A DNA stretch of 64,000 bases, from positions 20,561 through 84,560 of the forward strand of contig NZ_CABVHQ010000026.1 of assembly GCF_902497895.1 (NCBI RefSeq), read 5' to 3'. The stretch is from Pseudomonas fluorescens. Lineage in GTDB: Bacteria > Pseudomonadota > Gammaproteobacteria > Pseudomonadales > Pseudomonadaceae. The translations under genes and the position numbers were made by a program. Position 1 is the stretch's first letter. Each line of letters starts with the position of its first letter. Under the pieces are notes generated by a model. It was not told the DNA's origin, ran no database searches, and saw only the letters and a program-made list of their open reading frames with translations. Below, one piece after another: positions 42,408 to 49,706 of this stretch.

Positions 42408-44275
42408 CAATGCGGCCCTCCGGGTTTGCCGCGGCGAATGCGCTCGGCGGCCATTTGTTCGTTGGTCAAGGGAATGCTGCTGGTTTCCCACCAGGTTTCG
42501 ATGGCTTCGTCATTGCTGGCTTGCACCGCGGGCCTGCCGAAACGGTTCCACCACACGGTGGAGGTTCCCGGTGGGTAGTAGTTGGGAATCCAGTAGTAGT
42601 TCCACTGCAGCACCCGGTCCAGGGCATGGGCGTAACGCAGCATCTGCGGCTGAGTAGTGGCTTTGACCAGGCCGCTGATCAAACTGTCGACCGCCGGATT
42701 CTTCAGGGCCATGTAGTTATTGGAACCGGGGTCATTGGCCGAGGCCGAGCCAAAGTAGTTGTACAGCTCCATGCCCGGTGAAGTGGTGACCGGGTAGCCG
42801 GTGACGATCATGTCGTAGTCCCGGGCCATCAGCCGGTTCACATACTGCGAGGAGTCGATGCGCCGAATGTTCAGGGTGATGCCGATCTGCGCCAGGGTGC
42901 GCTTGTAAGGCAGCAGCAGGCGGTCAATGCCGCTTTGAGTGTTGAGGAAGGTGAAACTCAGGGGTTCGCCCGCGGCATTGACCAGCTGATCACCGTCCGG
43001 TTTCCAGCCGGCCTTTTCGAGCAGGGCCAGTGCCTGCAACTGTTTGTCGCGGATCAGGCCGCTGCCATCGGTCTTCGGCGCTTCGAATACCTGGGTGAAG
43101 ACTTCATCGGGAATCTGTCCGCGCAACGGCTCGAGGATTGCCAGCTCGCCCGCATCGGGAAGGGCCCGGGCCGCCAGTGCGGTATTGGAGAAGTAGCTCT
43201 GCTGGCGGATATACATGTCACGCATCATCTGCCGGTTGCTCCACTCGAAGTCCCAGAGCATCGCCAGCGCCTGGCGCACTCGGCGATCCTGGAACATCGG
43301 GTTTTGCAGATTGAACACAAAGCCCTGGGAGGGTTGCGGTGCCTCTTTGGCCAGATGGGCTTTCTGCAGGCGGCCATCGCTCAGGGCCGGGCCTTCGTAA
43401 CCGATGGAGAAGCCGGTGGCCGAGAATTCCCGGTTGTAGTCGTAGGCACCACCGCGCAGCACCTGGCGCGCGACGTCGGTGTCGCCGAAGTACTCGATGC
43501 TGAATAGATCGAAGTTGTAGAGCCCGCGGCTGACGGGCAAGTCCTTGCCCCACCAGTCGGCGTTGCGGGCAAAGGTGATGCTGCGGCCGGAGTCGACCTT
43601 GCTGACTCGATACGGACCGCTGCCCAGCGGCGCTTCGTAGCCGCCACCATTGGCAAAGTCGCGGGTTTTCCACCAGTGCTCGGGAAGCACCGGCAAGGTC
43701 GCGATGTCCAGTGGCAGGGTGCGGTTTTCATTGCTCTTGAAGTCGAACCGGATGGTGCGCGGCGACTCCACTTCGACGCCTTTGACGTCGGCAAACTGGG
43801 TGCGATAACGCAGGCTGCCCTGGGTCATCAGCAAATCGTAGGTGTAGCGCACATCCTCGGCGGTGATCGGCGTGCCGTCGGCGAAACGGGCTTTGGGGTT
43901 CAGATAGAAACGCAGCGACAAACCGTCGTCGGCCCGCTCCATCTTTTGCGCGACCAGGCCGTACACCGTGTAGGGCTCATCCAGTGAGCGCTGGGCCAGC
44001 GGCGAATAGATCAAGCCATCGAGCTGGGAAACGCCGATACCCTTGTCGATATAGGGCAATACATGGTCGAAATGGCCGATCTCGATGGCCGAACGGCGCA
44101 TGCTGCCACCCTTGGGGGCCAGTGGATTGGCATAGGCAAAGTGACTGAAGCCGGCGGGGTATCTGGCGGGTTCGCCATACACCGTCAACGCATGTTGCGG
44201 TGCGGCATTCGCAGCCGTGGCGCCCAGTAACAGGGTCAGGACGGTGAGCATCAGTAAGGGGAAAGCCAGTCGCAT
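42407..44275 (-). CDS. yejA: Peptide ABC transporter substrate-binding protein, YejA type
   Basis: A 622-residue periplasmic binding protein (SBP family 5) with a signal peptide (about residues 1-24, cleavage after ANA). Family blocks: LTVYGEPARYPAGFSHFAYANP at the mature start, PKGGSMR, and the internal LYNFDLFSIEYFGDTDVARQVLRGGAYD. It is first in the yejABEF unit, with 1-4 bp overlaps throughout. Confidence 0.94.
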   Translation of the reverse strand: MRLAFPLLMLTVLTLLLGATAANAAPQHALTVYGEPARYPAGFSHFAYANPLAPKGGSMRRSAIEIGHFDHVLPYIDKGIGVSQLDGLIYSPLAQRSLDEPYTVYGLVAQKMERADDGLSLRFYLNPKARFADGTPITAEDVRYTYDLLMTQGSLRYRTQFADVKGVEVESPRTIRFDFKSNENRTLPLDIATLPVLPEHWWKTRDFANGGGYEAPLGSGPYRVSKVDSGRSITFARNADWWGKDLPVSRGLYNFDLFSIEYFGDTDVARQVLRGGAYDYNREFSATGFSIGYEGPALSDGRLQKAHLAKEAPQPSQGFVFNLQNPMFQDRRVRQALAMLWDFEWSNRQMMRDMYIRQQSYFSNTALAARALPDAGELAILEPLRGQIPDEVFTQVFEAPKTDGSGLIRDKQLQALALLEKAGWKPDGDQLVNAAGEPLSFTFLNTQSGIDRLLLPYKRTLAQIGITLNIRRIDSSQYVNRLMARDYDMIVTGYPVTTSPGMELYNYFGSASANDPGSNNYMALKNPAVDSLISGLVKATTQPQMLRYAHALDRVLQWNYYWIPNYYPPGTSTVWWNRFGRPAVQASNDEAIETWWETSSIPLTNEQMAAERIRRGKPGGPH

Positions 44276-44364
44276 TGTCAGCCTTAGAAGCCGGGTGATC
44301 GATGAAGATAATTTGTACGCTACCGGCGTGTCCCTCGCCAGTCACAATTGCGTCACTGAAATGC

Positions 44365-44390
44365 AACGGCCCACCAGAAGGCGGGCCGTT
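44365..44390 (-). terminator. Probable terminator after the second parvulin gene
   Basis: AACGGCCC/GGGCCGTT form an 8-bp stem with a loop between them, downstream of the parvulin stop on the minus strand. The following T-run is short (TTGCATTTC), so termination may be weak. Confidence 0.55.
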
Positions 44391-44413
44391 GTTTAAACAA
44401 AATCGCGGATTGA

Positions 44414-44695
44414 TCAGTCCTGACGGCTGGTCACTTCCAGCAGGTGATAACCGAACTGGGTCTTGACCGGGCCTTGCACGGTGTTGATCGGTGCGCTGAA
44501 GACCACGGCGTCGAATTCCTTGACCATCTGGCCCGGGCCGAAGGAACCGAGATCGCCACCCTGGCGGCTGGACGGGCAGGTGGAGTTGGCTTTGGCGACT
44601 TCAGCGAAGTCGGCGCCGGCTTCGATTTGGGCTTTCAGTTCGTTGCACTTGTCTTCAGAGGCAACCAGGATGTGACGGGCAGTGGCTTTGGCCAT
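44414..44695 (-). CDS. Parvulin-type peptidyl-prolyl isomerase
   Basis: A 93-residue PpiC-like protein, paralogous to that at 29.5 kb: MAKATARHILVASEDKCNELK, CPSSRQGGDLGSFGPGQMV, and GPVKTQFGYHLLEV. The ATG at 44695 is chosen over one at 44713, since the family begins MAKA-ARHIL. No signal peptide; cytoplasmic. Confidence 0.94.
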   Translation of the reverse strand: MAKATARHILVASEDKCNELKAQIEAGADFAEVAKANSTCPSSRQGGDLGSFGPGQMVKEFDAVVFSAPINTVQGPVKTQFGYHLLEVTSRQD

Positions 44696-44823
44696 GGGAA
44701 ATACTCCATTCAACTTGCATTAAAGTGTTGAGCCTACCGGATTCTGTGGGCTATTTCTCGGCAAAGTTCCCTGGCAGTGCCTGCTTTCGGTGCGCCCTGG
44801 TCACGGCAGCGCTCGGCACGGGG

Positions 44824-45705
44824 TCACAACCCAAGGTTTTTCAGGCGTTCGGCGTGCTGGACATAGAGCTCGACCGGGTCGACCTCTTGGCGCGCCAGGC
44901 CGGCCGGTTGATTGATGGTTTCCATATGGTCCAGCGGGTAGTCGGAGCGAATGACCGTGCCCAGGTGTGAGCTGTAGCGGCCGACCAAGCCGTCATTGGC
45001 GTCAGGTTCGGTGTTGAAGTGCTCGGAAAAAGCCCGGCATGCGCGGTGAAGTGGGTCGAGCAGCTTCGGCTCTTTACCGAGAGGGTTGTCGGTGAGGATG
45101 CCGCTCCAGGAGAAATAGCGCACGCCGTTGACCAGCTCGTTGCCGCTGTCACCCCAGGTTTTCGGCAGGCCTTGCGGATACTTGTGGTTGAAGGCGGCTA
45201 CGCCTTCGGTGGTCAGGGCGTTGAGTGCTGCTATCGCATTATGTGGAGGCTGCGGGGTGCTGCTGAACAAGGTCAGAAACTCGGCAAACCGGGTTATCAA
45301 GGAGGCGGCCACATACTCGGGCAATCGACCGGGGGTCAATGCCTTGCGCAGGTGGTCGGCGAGTTCGGAGCCATGATTGGGGCCGCTGACCGAGGTCACC
45401 GACGCGACCGTTTTCGGTTGCTTCGCCCCCGCATAACGTGCGGCCAGCGCGCCCTGGCTATGGCCGATCAGATTGACCTTGGGGGCGCCGGTTTCGAGCA
45501 GTACCCGATCGATTTGCGCGAGTAACTGTTCGCCGCGCAGTTCGTTGCTGTTAACCGCGGACAGGTAAGGGACGAATACTCTCGCGCCAGCGTGTCGCAG
45601 GGCAGGCTTGATGCCGTGGAAGAGTTCGAGCTTGCCGATGCGCTCGAAGCCGAACAGTCCGTGTACCAGGAGAATGGGATAGTGAGTCTCTGCATTCCGT
45701 TGCAT
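44824..45705 (-). CDS. Triacylglycerol lipase, family I.1-like
   Basis: A 293-residue alpha/beta hydrolase. HYPILLVHGLFGFERIG gives the oxyanion-hole block, GHSQG (about 87-91) holds the nucleophile, and the acid and His blocks lie in the C-terminal half (EPDANDGLVGRYSSHLG contains an Asp and a His). It resembles the Pseudomonas LipA/LipC core, but no signal peptide precedes it with the ATG at 45705 (AAGGAA upstream). The longer frame to 45774 does not add a proper one either. No lipase foldase gene is adjacent. It may be an intracellular esterase/lipase like that of Proteus. Confidence 0.85.
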   Translation of the reverse strand: MQRNAETHYPILLVHGLFGFERIGKLELFHGIKPALRHAGARVFVPYLSAVNSNELRGEQLLAQIDRVLLETGAPKVNLIGHSQGALAARYAGAKQPKTVASVTSVSGPNHGSELADHLRKALTPGRLPEYVAASLITRFAEFLTLFSSTPQPPHNAIAALNALTTEGVAAFNHKYPQGLPKTWGDSGNELVNGVRYFSWSGILTDNPLGKEPKLLDPLHRACRAFSEHFNTEPDANDGLVGRYSSHLGTVIRSDYPLDHMETINQPAGLARQEVDPVELYVQHAERLKNLGL

Positions 45706-45822
45706 GGTCGTTCCTTTCTTCAATGAAGGGGGGCGGATTTCCCTCCTCACTCTAGTGCAGGCGGCCAAGACCAATGGGTGGGAAAAAGCCGCTGTGTTCT
45801 GGAGAAAATGGAATAGAAATGG

Positions 45823-46896
45823 TCAGGTTATGGCTCCACGCAACCGCCAGGCTGCCTGGCGCAAGAGCTCCTCGGTGGACTCCCAGCCCAGGCAACCATC
45901 GGTGACGGACACCCCATAACGCAGGCTCTTGCCCAGCGACTGGCAGCCTTCGAACAGGTGGCTCTCAAGCATCATGCCGATCAGCGAACGGTCGCCTTGC
46001 ACGCGTTGCTCGAGCACATCGGCGAACACCGCCGGTTGGCGTGACGGGTCTTTGCCACTGTTGGCGTGGCTGCAATCGACCATGATCCGCGTCGGGATCG
46101 CCAGTTTTTTCAGGTCGCCGTGCACCTGGCTGACGCTTTGGCGGTCGTAGTTCGGCCCGCGATGGCCGCCGCGCAGTACCAGGTGGGTGTCCGGATTGCC
46201 CGTCGTCTGGATGAGCGCCGGATGCCCCTGGCTGTCGACCCCGAAATGACGATGGGGGTGGGCCGCCGAGCGCATGGCGTCACAGGCGATGGCGACGCCG
46301 CCATCGGTGCCGTTCTTGAAACCGACCGGCATGCTCAGGCCGCTGGCCATTTCCCGGTGGATCTGCGACTCGGTGGTGCGTGCACCGATGGCGACCCAGC
46401 TCAACAGGTCATCGAAGTAGCTCGCGGCCATTGGCTGCAGTAATTCGGTGGCAATCGGCAAACCCAGGCGCAGCATTTCGCGCATCAGCTCGCGGGACAA
46501 GGTCAAACCGCCGGCCATGTCATCGCTGCCATCGAGCTGCGGATCGTAGGCCAGGCCTTTCCAGCCGATGGTGGTGCGGGGCTTTTCGACGTAGGCGCGC
46601 ATCACCAGCAGCATTTGATCGCTGACCTCGGTCGCCAGGCGCGCGAGGTTGCCGGCGTATTCGAGTGCCGATTGCGGGTCATGGAGAGAGCAGGGGCCGA
46701 CGATTACCAGCAAACGAGAGTCTTCACCGTTGAGGATGGCGCGCACCGCTTGACGATGGGTGGCGACTTGCTGGGTCAGGGCCGTGTTGAGCGGCAATTG
46801 CTGCTTGAGCGCCAGTGAGCTCGGCAGACGCAAGGTCAGCGCTTCATTGGCAGAGGGCAGGGTGGACAGCGGCAGAGCGGAGACGGACGAGTTCAT
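45823..46896 (-). CDS. 3-deoxy-7-phosphoheptulonate (DAHP) synthase, class I
   Basis: First enzyme of the shikimate pathway: PEP plus erythrose 4-phosphate to DAHP. The 357-residue product is of the AroF/G/H type, with VGPCSLHDPQSALEYA, MRAYVEKPRTTIGWKGL, the loop AIGARTTESQIHREMASGLSMPVGFKNGTDG, and DCSHANSGKDPSRQ, which carry the PEP and metal ligands. AGGAAG precedes the ATG. On the minus strand it is preceded by a second short aromatic-rich ORF, an intrinsic terminator and a 43-codon leader peptide. Expression is probably under attenuation by aromatic amino acids. The feedback type (Phe, Tyr or Trp) cannot be told by eye. Confidence 0.95.
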   Translation of the reverse strand: MNSSVSALPLSTLPSANEALTLRLPSSLALKQQLPLNTALTQQVATHRQAVRAILNGEDSRLLVIVGPCSLHDPQSALEYAGNLARLATEVSDQMLLVMRAYVEKPRTTIGWKGLAYDPQLDGSDDMAGGLTLSRELMREMLRLGLPIATELLQPMAASYFDDLLSWVAIGARTTESQIHREMASGLSMPVGFKNGTDGGVAIACDAMRSAAHPHRHFGVDSQGHPALIQTTGNPDTHLVLRGGHRGPNYDRQSVSQVHGDLKKLAIPTRIMVDCSHANSGKDPSRQPAVFADVLEQRVQGDRSLIGMMLESHLFEGCQSLGKSLRYGVSVTDGCLGWESTEELLRQAAWRLRGAIT

Positions 46897-46944
46897 ATTC
46901 GGGCTTCCTGGGCTGGCGGCGGGTTCGTTCCCGCGCGCTCGGCC

Positions 46945-47097
46945 CTACTGGGGTGTTCGACAATTGGCCGGATTGGCTACGTGTGTGTGCTTGCCACCTG
47001 TGGGTGACCGATCGGAGGCGGCAGGCTGTCCCGAGCGGAGGCTGGTAAATCGCCAGGTGGTGCAGGTGTCATAGCGGTAATAGGTGGCGTAAGTCAT
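46945..47097 (-). CDS. Short aromatic-rich ORF between attenuator and DAHP synthase
   Basis: Fifty codons starting at ATG 47097, preceded by GAGG about 10 nt upstream. The start MTYATYYRYDTCTTWRF has six aromatic residues within 17 positions; the remainder is ordinary. The stop is 48 bp before the DAHP synthase start. Within it CCACCTG and CAGGTGG can form a 7-bp stem that would depend on ribosome position. It may be a second leader peptide or a small protein; I know of no characterised counterpart. Confidence 0.5.
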   Translation of the reverse strand: MTYATYYRYDTCTTWRFTSLRSGQPAASDRSPTGGKHTHVANPANCRTPQ

Positions 47098-47162
47098 GGG
47101 GTGATTCCTCGATTCGTTATGGAGTGACGCTGAAAATCCATGGGGCTGAAAAATAGGGCGCT

Positions 47163-47202
47163 GAAAAAACAAAACCCCCGATCGGGAAGCCGACCGGGGG
47201 TT
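47163..47202 (-). terminator. Attenuator terminator before the DAHP synthase gene
   Basis: Minus-strand stem AACCCCCGGTCGG with CCGATCGGGGGTT (13 pairs, one G-U), 4-nt loop, followed by TTTTGTTTTTT. It is a textbook intrinsic terminator, placed 47 nt after the leader peptide stop and about 65 nt before the next ORF, far upstream of the DAHP synthase gene. Confidence 0.88.
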
Positions 47203-47248
47203 GAGTATTCTCAAGTGGCGACCCGTAGAAGTGGGCGCCGTGTGGGTA

Positions 47249-47380
47249 TCAGGCGCGCCAGTGGCTAAACCAATACCCAAAATAAAAGCTGACCGGAGCA
47301 CACGCCTGGCTCACTCGCGCAGCCGCAACCGAGCGCGGGGCGCTGGCGGTATGACGAGGCAGTGAGAGGGTAGGCAGCAT
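47249..47380 (-). CDS. Aromatic leader peptide of the DAHP synthase gene (43 residues)
   Basis: ATG at 47380 with GGAGA 7 nt upstream; TGA at 47249-47251. The product is 43 residues long, and residues 32-41 read FYFGYWFSHW: seven Phe/Tyr/Trp residues in ten codons, against almost none in the first 31. The stop is followed by ATACCC, able to pair with GGGTAT inside the aromatic codons, and then by a strong terminator. This is the leader design of phe/trp/tyr attenuation: ribosomes stalled for lack of charged aromatic tRNA would favour readthrough. It is too short for usual gene calls. Confidence 0.82.
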   Translation of the reverse strand: MLPTLSLPRHTASAPRSVAAARVSQACAPVSFYFGYWFSHWRA

Positions 47381-47540
47381 GCTGTTTCTCCGATGAATGC
47401 GCCGAGCTTACTCGAGGCGAGCGTCGGGGTTCAATCAGAAATTGCTATAGACCCTTGAGTCGATCTCTATGGCTTAAGCGGTCTGATGCTTTGTGCCACA
47501 CTTGATGTGTTTCAAGACGACCTGTTAACCGGGATGCAAC

Positions 47541-47693
47541 ATGACCACAATGACCATCGCGGCCCCTCACTCGCTCTCCATCCCGGATGACCCGGTCCCG
47601 CAGCCGCAGCCCCTGCGCGACATTGCCCGGGAACCCGGGGTGACCCCGGTGTTGGCTGTCGCGCCCATCGGCAAGTGCAGTGATGGACTTTGA
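47541..47693 (+). CDS. Short ORF overlapping the GNAT gene start
   Basis: Fifty codons (MTTMTIAAPHSLSIPDDPVPQPQPL...). Its end overlaps the GNAT start by 11 nt in another frame. The GNAT ATG has no good ribosome-binding site, so translation of this ORF could be coupled to it. The product is Pro-rich and I recognise no family, so this is a possible upstream regulatory peptide. Confidence 0.4.
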   Translation: MTTMTIAAPHSLSIPDDPVPQPQPLRDIAREPGVTPVLAVAPIGKCSDGL

Positions 47694-48123
47694 GTTACGT
47701 CCCGCTTCGTCGGCAGACCTGCGCTTCGCCCGGGAGCTGACCCACGAAACGATGCGGCGCTATTACATTCGCTACGATCTGCGCTGGCACGACGAAGCCT
47801 TTGATGTGGCGTGGGCTGGTCGCCAGAACTGGCTGATTTGCCGGGGCGAATCAGTGCTGGGGTTTCTCAGTCTGAGTCGCGATGAACAGGCTTTGTATAT
47901 CCGCGAACTGCATGTGATCGAGGCCAGTCGTGGCCAGGGAGCTGGAAGCTGGGCGATCGAGCAGACGTTTTCGATGGCCAGCCACGAGCGGCGACCTGCG
48001 CTGCGGCTTACCGTATTCAAAGGCAATCCGGCACAGCAGCTTTATGAGCGGATGGGCTTGCTGGTGGTCGGCGACGACGATTGCTTTCTGCAAATGGAGC
48101 GACTGTGCTGCGTTGAGCCTTAG
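47683..48123 (+). CDS. GNAT-family N-acetyltransferase
   Basis: A 146-residue acetyl-CoA-dependent acetyltransferase. Motif A reads LHVIEASRGQGAGSWAIEQTFSMA (acetyl-CoA P-loop Q/R-x-x-G-x-G/A), preceded by the strand YIRELHV and followed by LRLTVFKGNPAQQLYERMGL, the usual motif B region. The substrate is unknown. The ATG at 47683 overlaps a short upstream ORF. Confidence 0.88.
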   Translation: MDFELRPASSADLRFARELTHETMRRYYIRYDLRWHDEAFDVAWAGRQNWLICRGESVLGFLSLSRDEQALYIRELHVIEASRGQGAGSWAIEQTFSMASHERRPALRLTVFKGNPAQQLYERMGLLVVGDDDCFLQMERLCCVEP

Positions 48124-48227
48124 CCGTTGAGGTAGAGCGGTTTATGTCCGCTATACTGATAACGCCTGATGTATCGCGTAAGACGGCATTTCGAGTAAAT
48201 CGAGTACTACTGGCGCATACTGATACT

Positions 48228-48464
48228 TCAAGCCTGACCCTGCTCCTGACCCTGCTGCTCTGTGTCCGCCAGGATGACACCATCTTTCATGCCCAACAGG
48301 ACCGCCACCTTGTGGGCCTCTCCACGCCGTCCCTTCTTTCGCCCAGCGAGCACTTGATAAGTGGTGGCCGGATCAACGCCGTGCTCGCGAGCAAATTGTT
48401 GAACGGATTTTCCTTGATGTTCCAGCCAAGCCTTGGCTTGTGCGGCAGTGCGAATACCGGGCAT
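48228..48464 (-). CDS. Small HTH protein, BcepMu gp16 type
   Basis: A 78-residue protein: TAAQAKAWLEHQGKSVQQFAREHGVDPATTYQVLAGRKKGRRGEAHKVAVLLG is the pattern of the phage-associated BcepMu gp16 family, an XRE-like DNA-binding protein. It is divergent from an XRE regulator, 82 bp apart. The ATG has no evident ribosome-binding site; a direct-repeat array begins only 2 bp upstream. It is probably a prophage remnant. Confidence 0.82.
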   Translation of the reverse strand: MPGIRTAAQAKAWLEHQGKSVQQFAREHGVDPATTYQVLAGRKKGRRGEAHKVAVLLGMKDGVILADTEQQGQEQGQA

Positions 48465-48465
48465 A

Positions 48466-48495
48466 GTTCAAAACCGTTCAAAAGTGTTCAATGGG
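48466..48495. promoter_or_regulatory. Three 10-bp-spaced direct repeats, candidate operator
   Basis: GTTCAAAACC, GTTCAAAAGT and GTTCAATGGG stand head to tail at exactly 10-bp spacing (48466, 48476, 48486) in the divergent gap between the two HTH genes. Repeats at one helical turn suit cooperative repressor binding. Confidence 0.6.
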
Positions 48496-48546
48496 CAGCA
48501 GGTGTGGCACCTCAAGGGGTGCAATTAAATAGGATCATACATCCAA

Positions 48547-48912
48547 ATGAGTGGAATCGGTTCGCGGTTAAGGCAGGAAAGAGAGCGACTTGGGTTGTCG
48601 CAGAAAATTTTTGGCGAAATCGGAGGCGTTGAAGCTAACGCGCAAGGCAAATATGAAAATGGCGGACGCGCGCCTAAGGCAGACTATTTGTCCAGAGTGG
48701 CAGAGCGAGGCGTGGATGTCTTGTTTGTATTGACGGGGAACCGAACCCCGACGCTGATCGAGAATCTCAGCCAGATGGAAGAAAAGGTTCTGGGTTGCTA
48801 TCGGGCGCTGTTCAAGGAGGATCAGGATGCAATTCGCCGATTGACCATTACCCTGGCGGAGTTTTCCGTGGCCCATGGTTTGAAGCGCAAGACCGAGCCG
48901 ACGGACTCCTGA
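48547..48912 (+). CDS. XRE-family HTH regulator
   Basis: A 121-residue protein with an N-terminal Cro/CI HTH (SRLRQERERLGLSQKIFGEIGGVEANAQGKYENG, about 5-38) and a helical tail (residues about 75-110) for dimerisation. The G-x-Y-x-N-G ending of the recognition helix is typical of phage-type regulators. It is divergent from the gp16-type gene. Confidence 0.85.
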   Translation: MSGIGSRLRQERERLGLSQKIFGEIGGVEANAQGKYENGGRAPKADYLSRVAERGVDVLFVLTGNRTPTLIENLSQMEEKVLGCYRALFKEDQDAIRRLTITLAEFSVAHGLKRKTEPTDS

Positions 48913-49062
48913 CCGATCGATCAGGCGGGTGGCCTGCGACTGTCGCTTGGCTGGCGCCCCTAGTCAGTTGATATTCTTTATATAACGCTTGCAGCTAGGT
49001 CTGTCCGCCGGTTTTTGCTAAGGTGTCCGGCAACCCATATGACCATATCGCGAGGTGTCTGC

Positions 49063-49704
49063 TTGATTAGGGTGCTAGTGGTCGACGATCATGATCTGGT
49101 TCGTACAGGCATTACCCGAATGCTGTCTGATATAGATGGATTGCAAGTGGTCGGCCAGGCCGAGTCGGGGGAGGAATCCTTGATCAAGGCCCGGGAATTG
49201 AAGCCCGATGTGGTCCTGATGGACGTCAAGATGCCCGGGATCGGCGGTCTCGAAGCCACCCGTAAAATGCTGCGCAGTCACCCGGAAATCAAGGTTGTCG
49301 CTGTTACGGTATGTGAAGAAGATCCGTTTCCCACACGCCTGTTGCAGGCAGGTGCCGCAGGTTATCTGACCAAAGGTGCGGCCTTGTCGGAAATGGTTCA
49401 GGCGATTCGCCTGGTGTTTGCAGGGCAGCGCTACATCAGCCCGCAAATTGCCCAGCAACTGGCGATCAAGTCTTTTCAGCCGACCAGCGATACGCCGTTC
49501 GATGCGCTGTCGGAGCGGGAAATCCAGATCGCGTTGATGATTGTCGGCTGTCAGAAAGTCCAGATTATTTCCGACAAGCTGTGCCTGTCGCCGAAAACCG
49601 TGAATACCTACCGTTACCGCATTTTCGAGAAGCTCTCGATCAGCAGCGATGTCGAGTTGACGTTGTTGGCGGTCCGCCACGGCATGGTTGATGCCAGTCT
49701 CTGA
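49063..49704 (+). CDS. gacA: Response regulator GacA
   Basis: Global response regulator that, phosphorylated by GacS, activates the small RNAs (RsmX/Y/Z type) which sequester RsmA. The receiver has Asp8/Asp9, Asp54 in VVLMDVKMPG and Lys104-region TKGA; the LuxR-type HTH is at 145-205 (LSEREIQIALMIVGCQKVQIISDKLCLSPKTVNTYRYRIFEKL). The start is the TTG at 49063 (GAGGTG upstream), giving exactly 213 residues as in other Pseudomonas GacA proteins; the ATG candidates further up are not in the family. uvrC follows 2 bp later, as is standard. Confidence 0.97.
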   Translation: MIRVLVVDDHDLVRTGITRMLSDIDGLQVVGQAESGEESLIKARELKPDVVLMDVKMPGIGGLEATRKMLRSHPEIKVVAVTVCEEDPFPTRLLQAGAAGYLTKGAALSEMVQAIRLVFAGQRYISPQIAQQLAIKSFQPTSDTPFDALSEREIQIALMIVGCQKVQIISDKLCLSPKTVNTYRYRIFEKLSISSDVELTLLAVRHGMVDASL

Positions 49705-49706
49705 AA

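Noticed and set aside
46945..47301. Full 118-codon frame that contains the second aromatic-rich ORF
   Set aside because: Its upstream part crosses the terminator and overlaps the end of the leader peptide gene in another frame; only the part from ATG 47097 has a ribosome-binding site.
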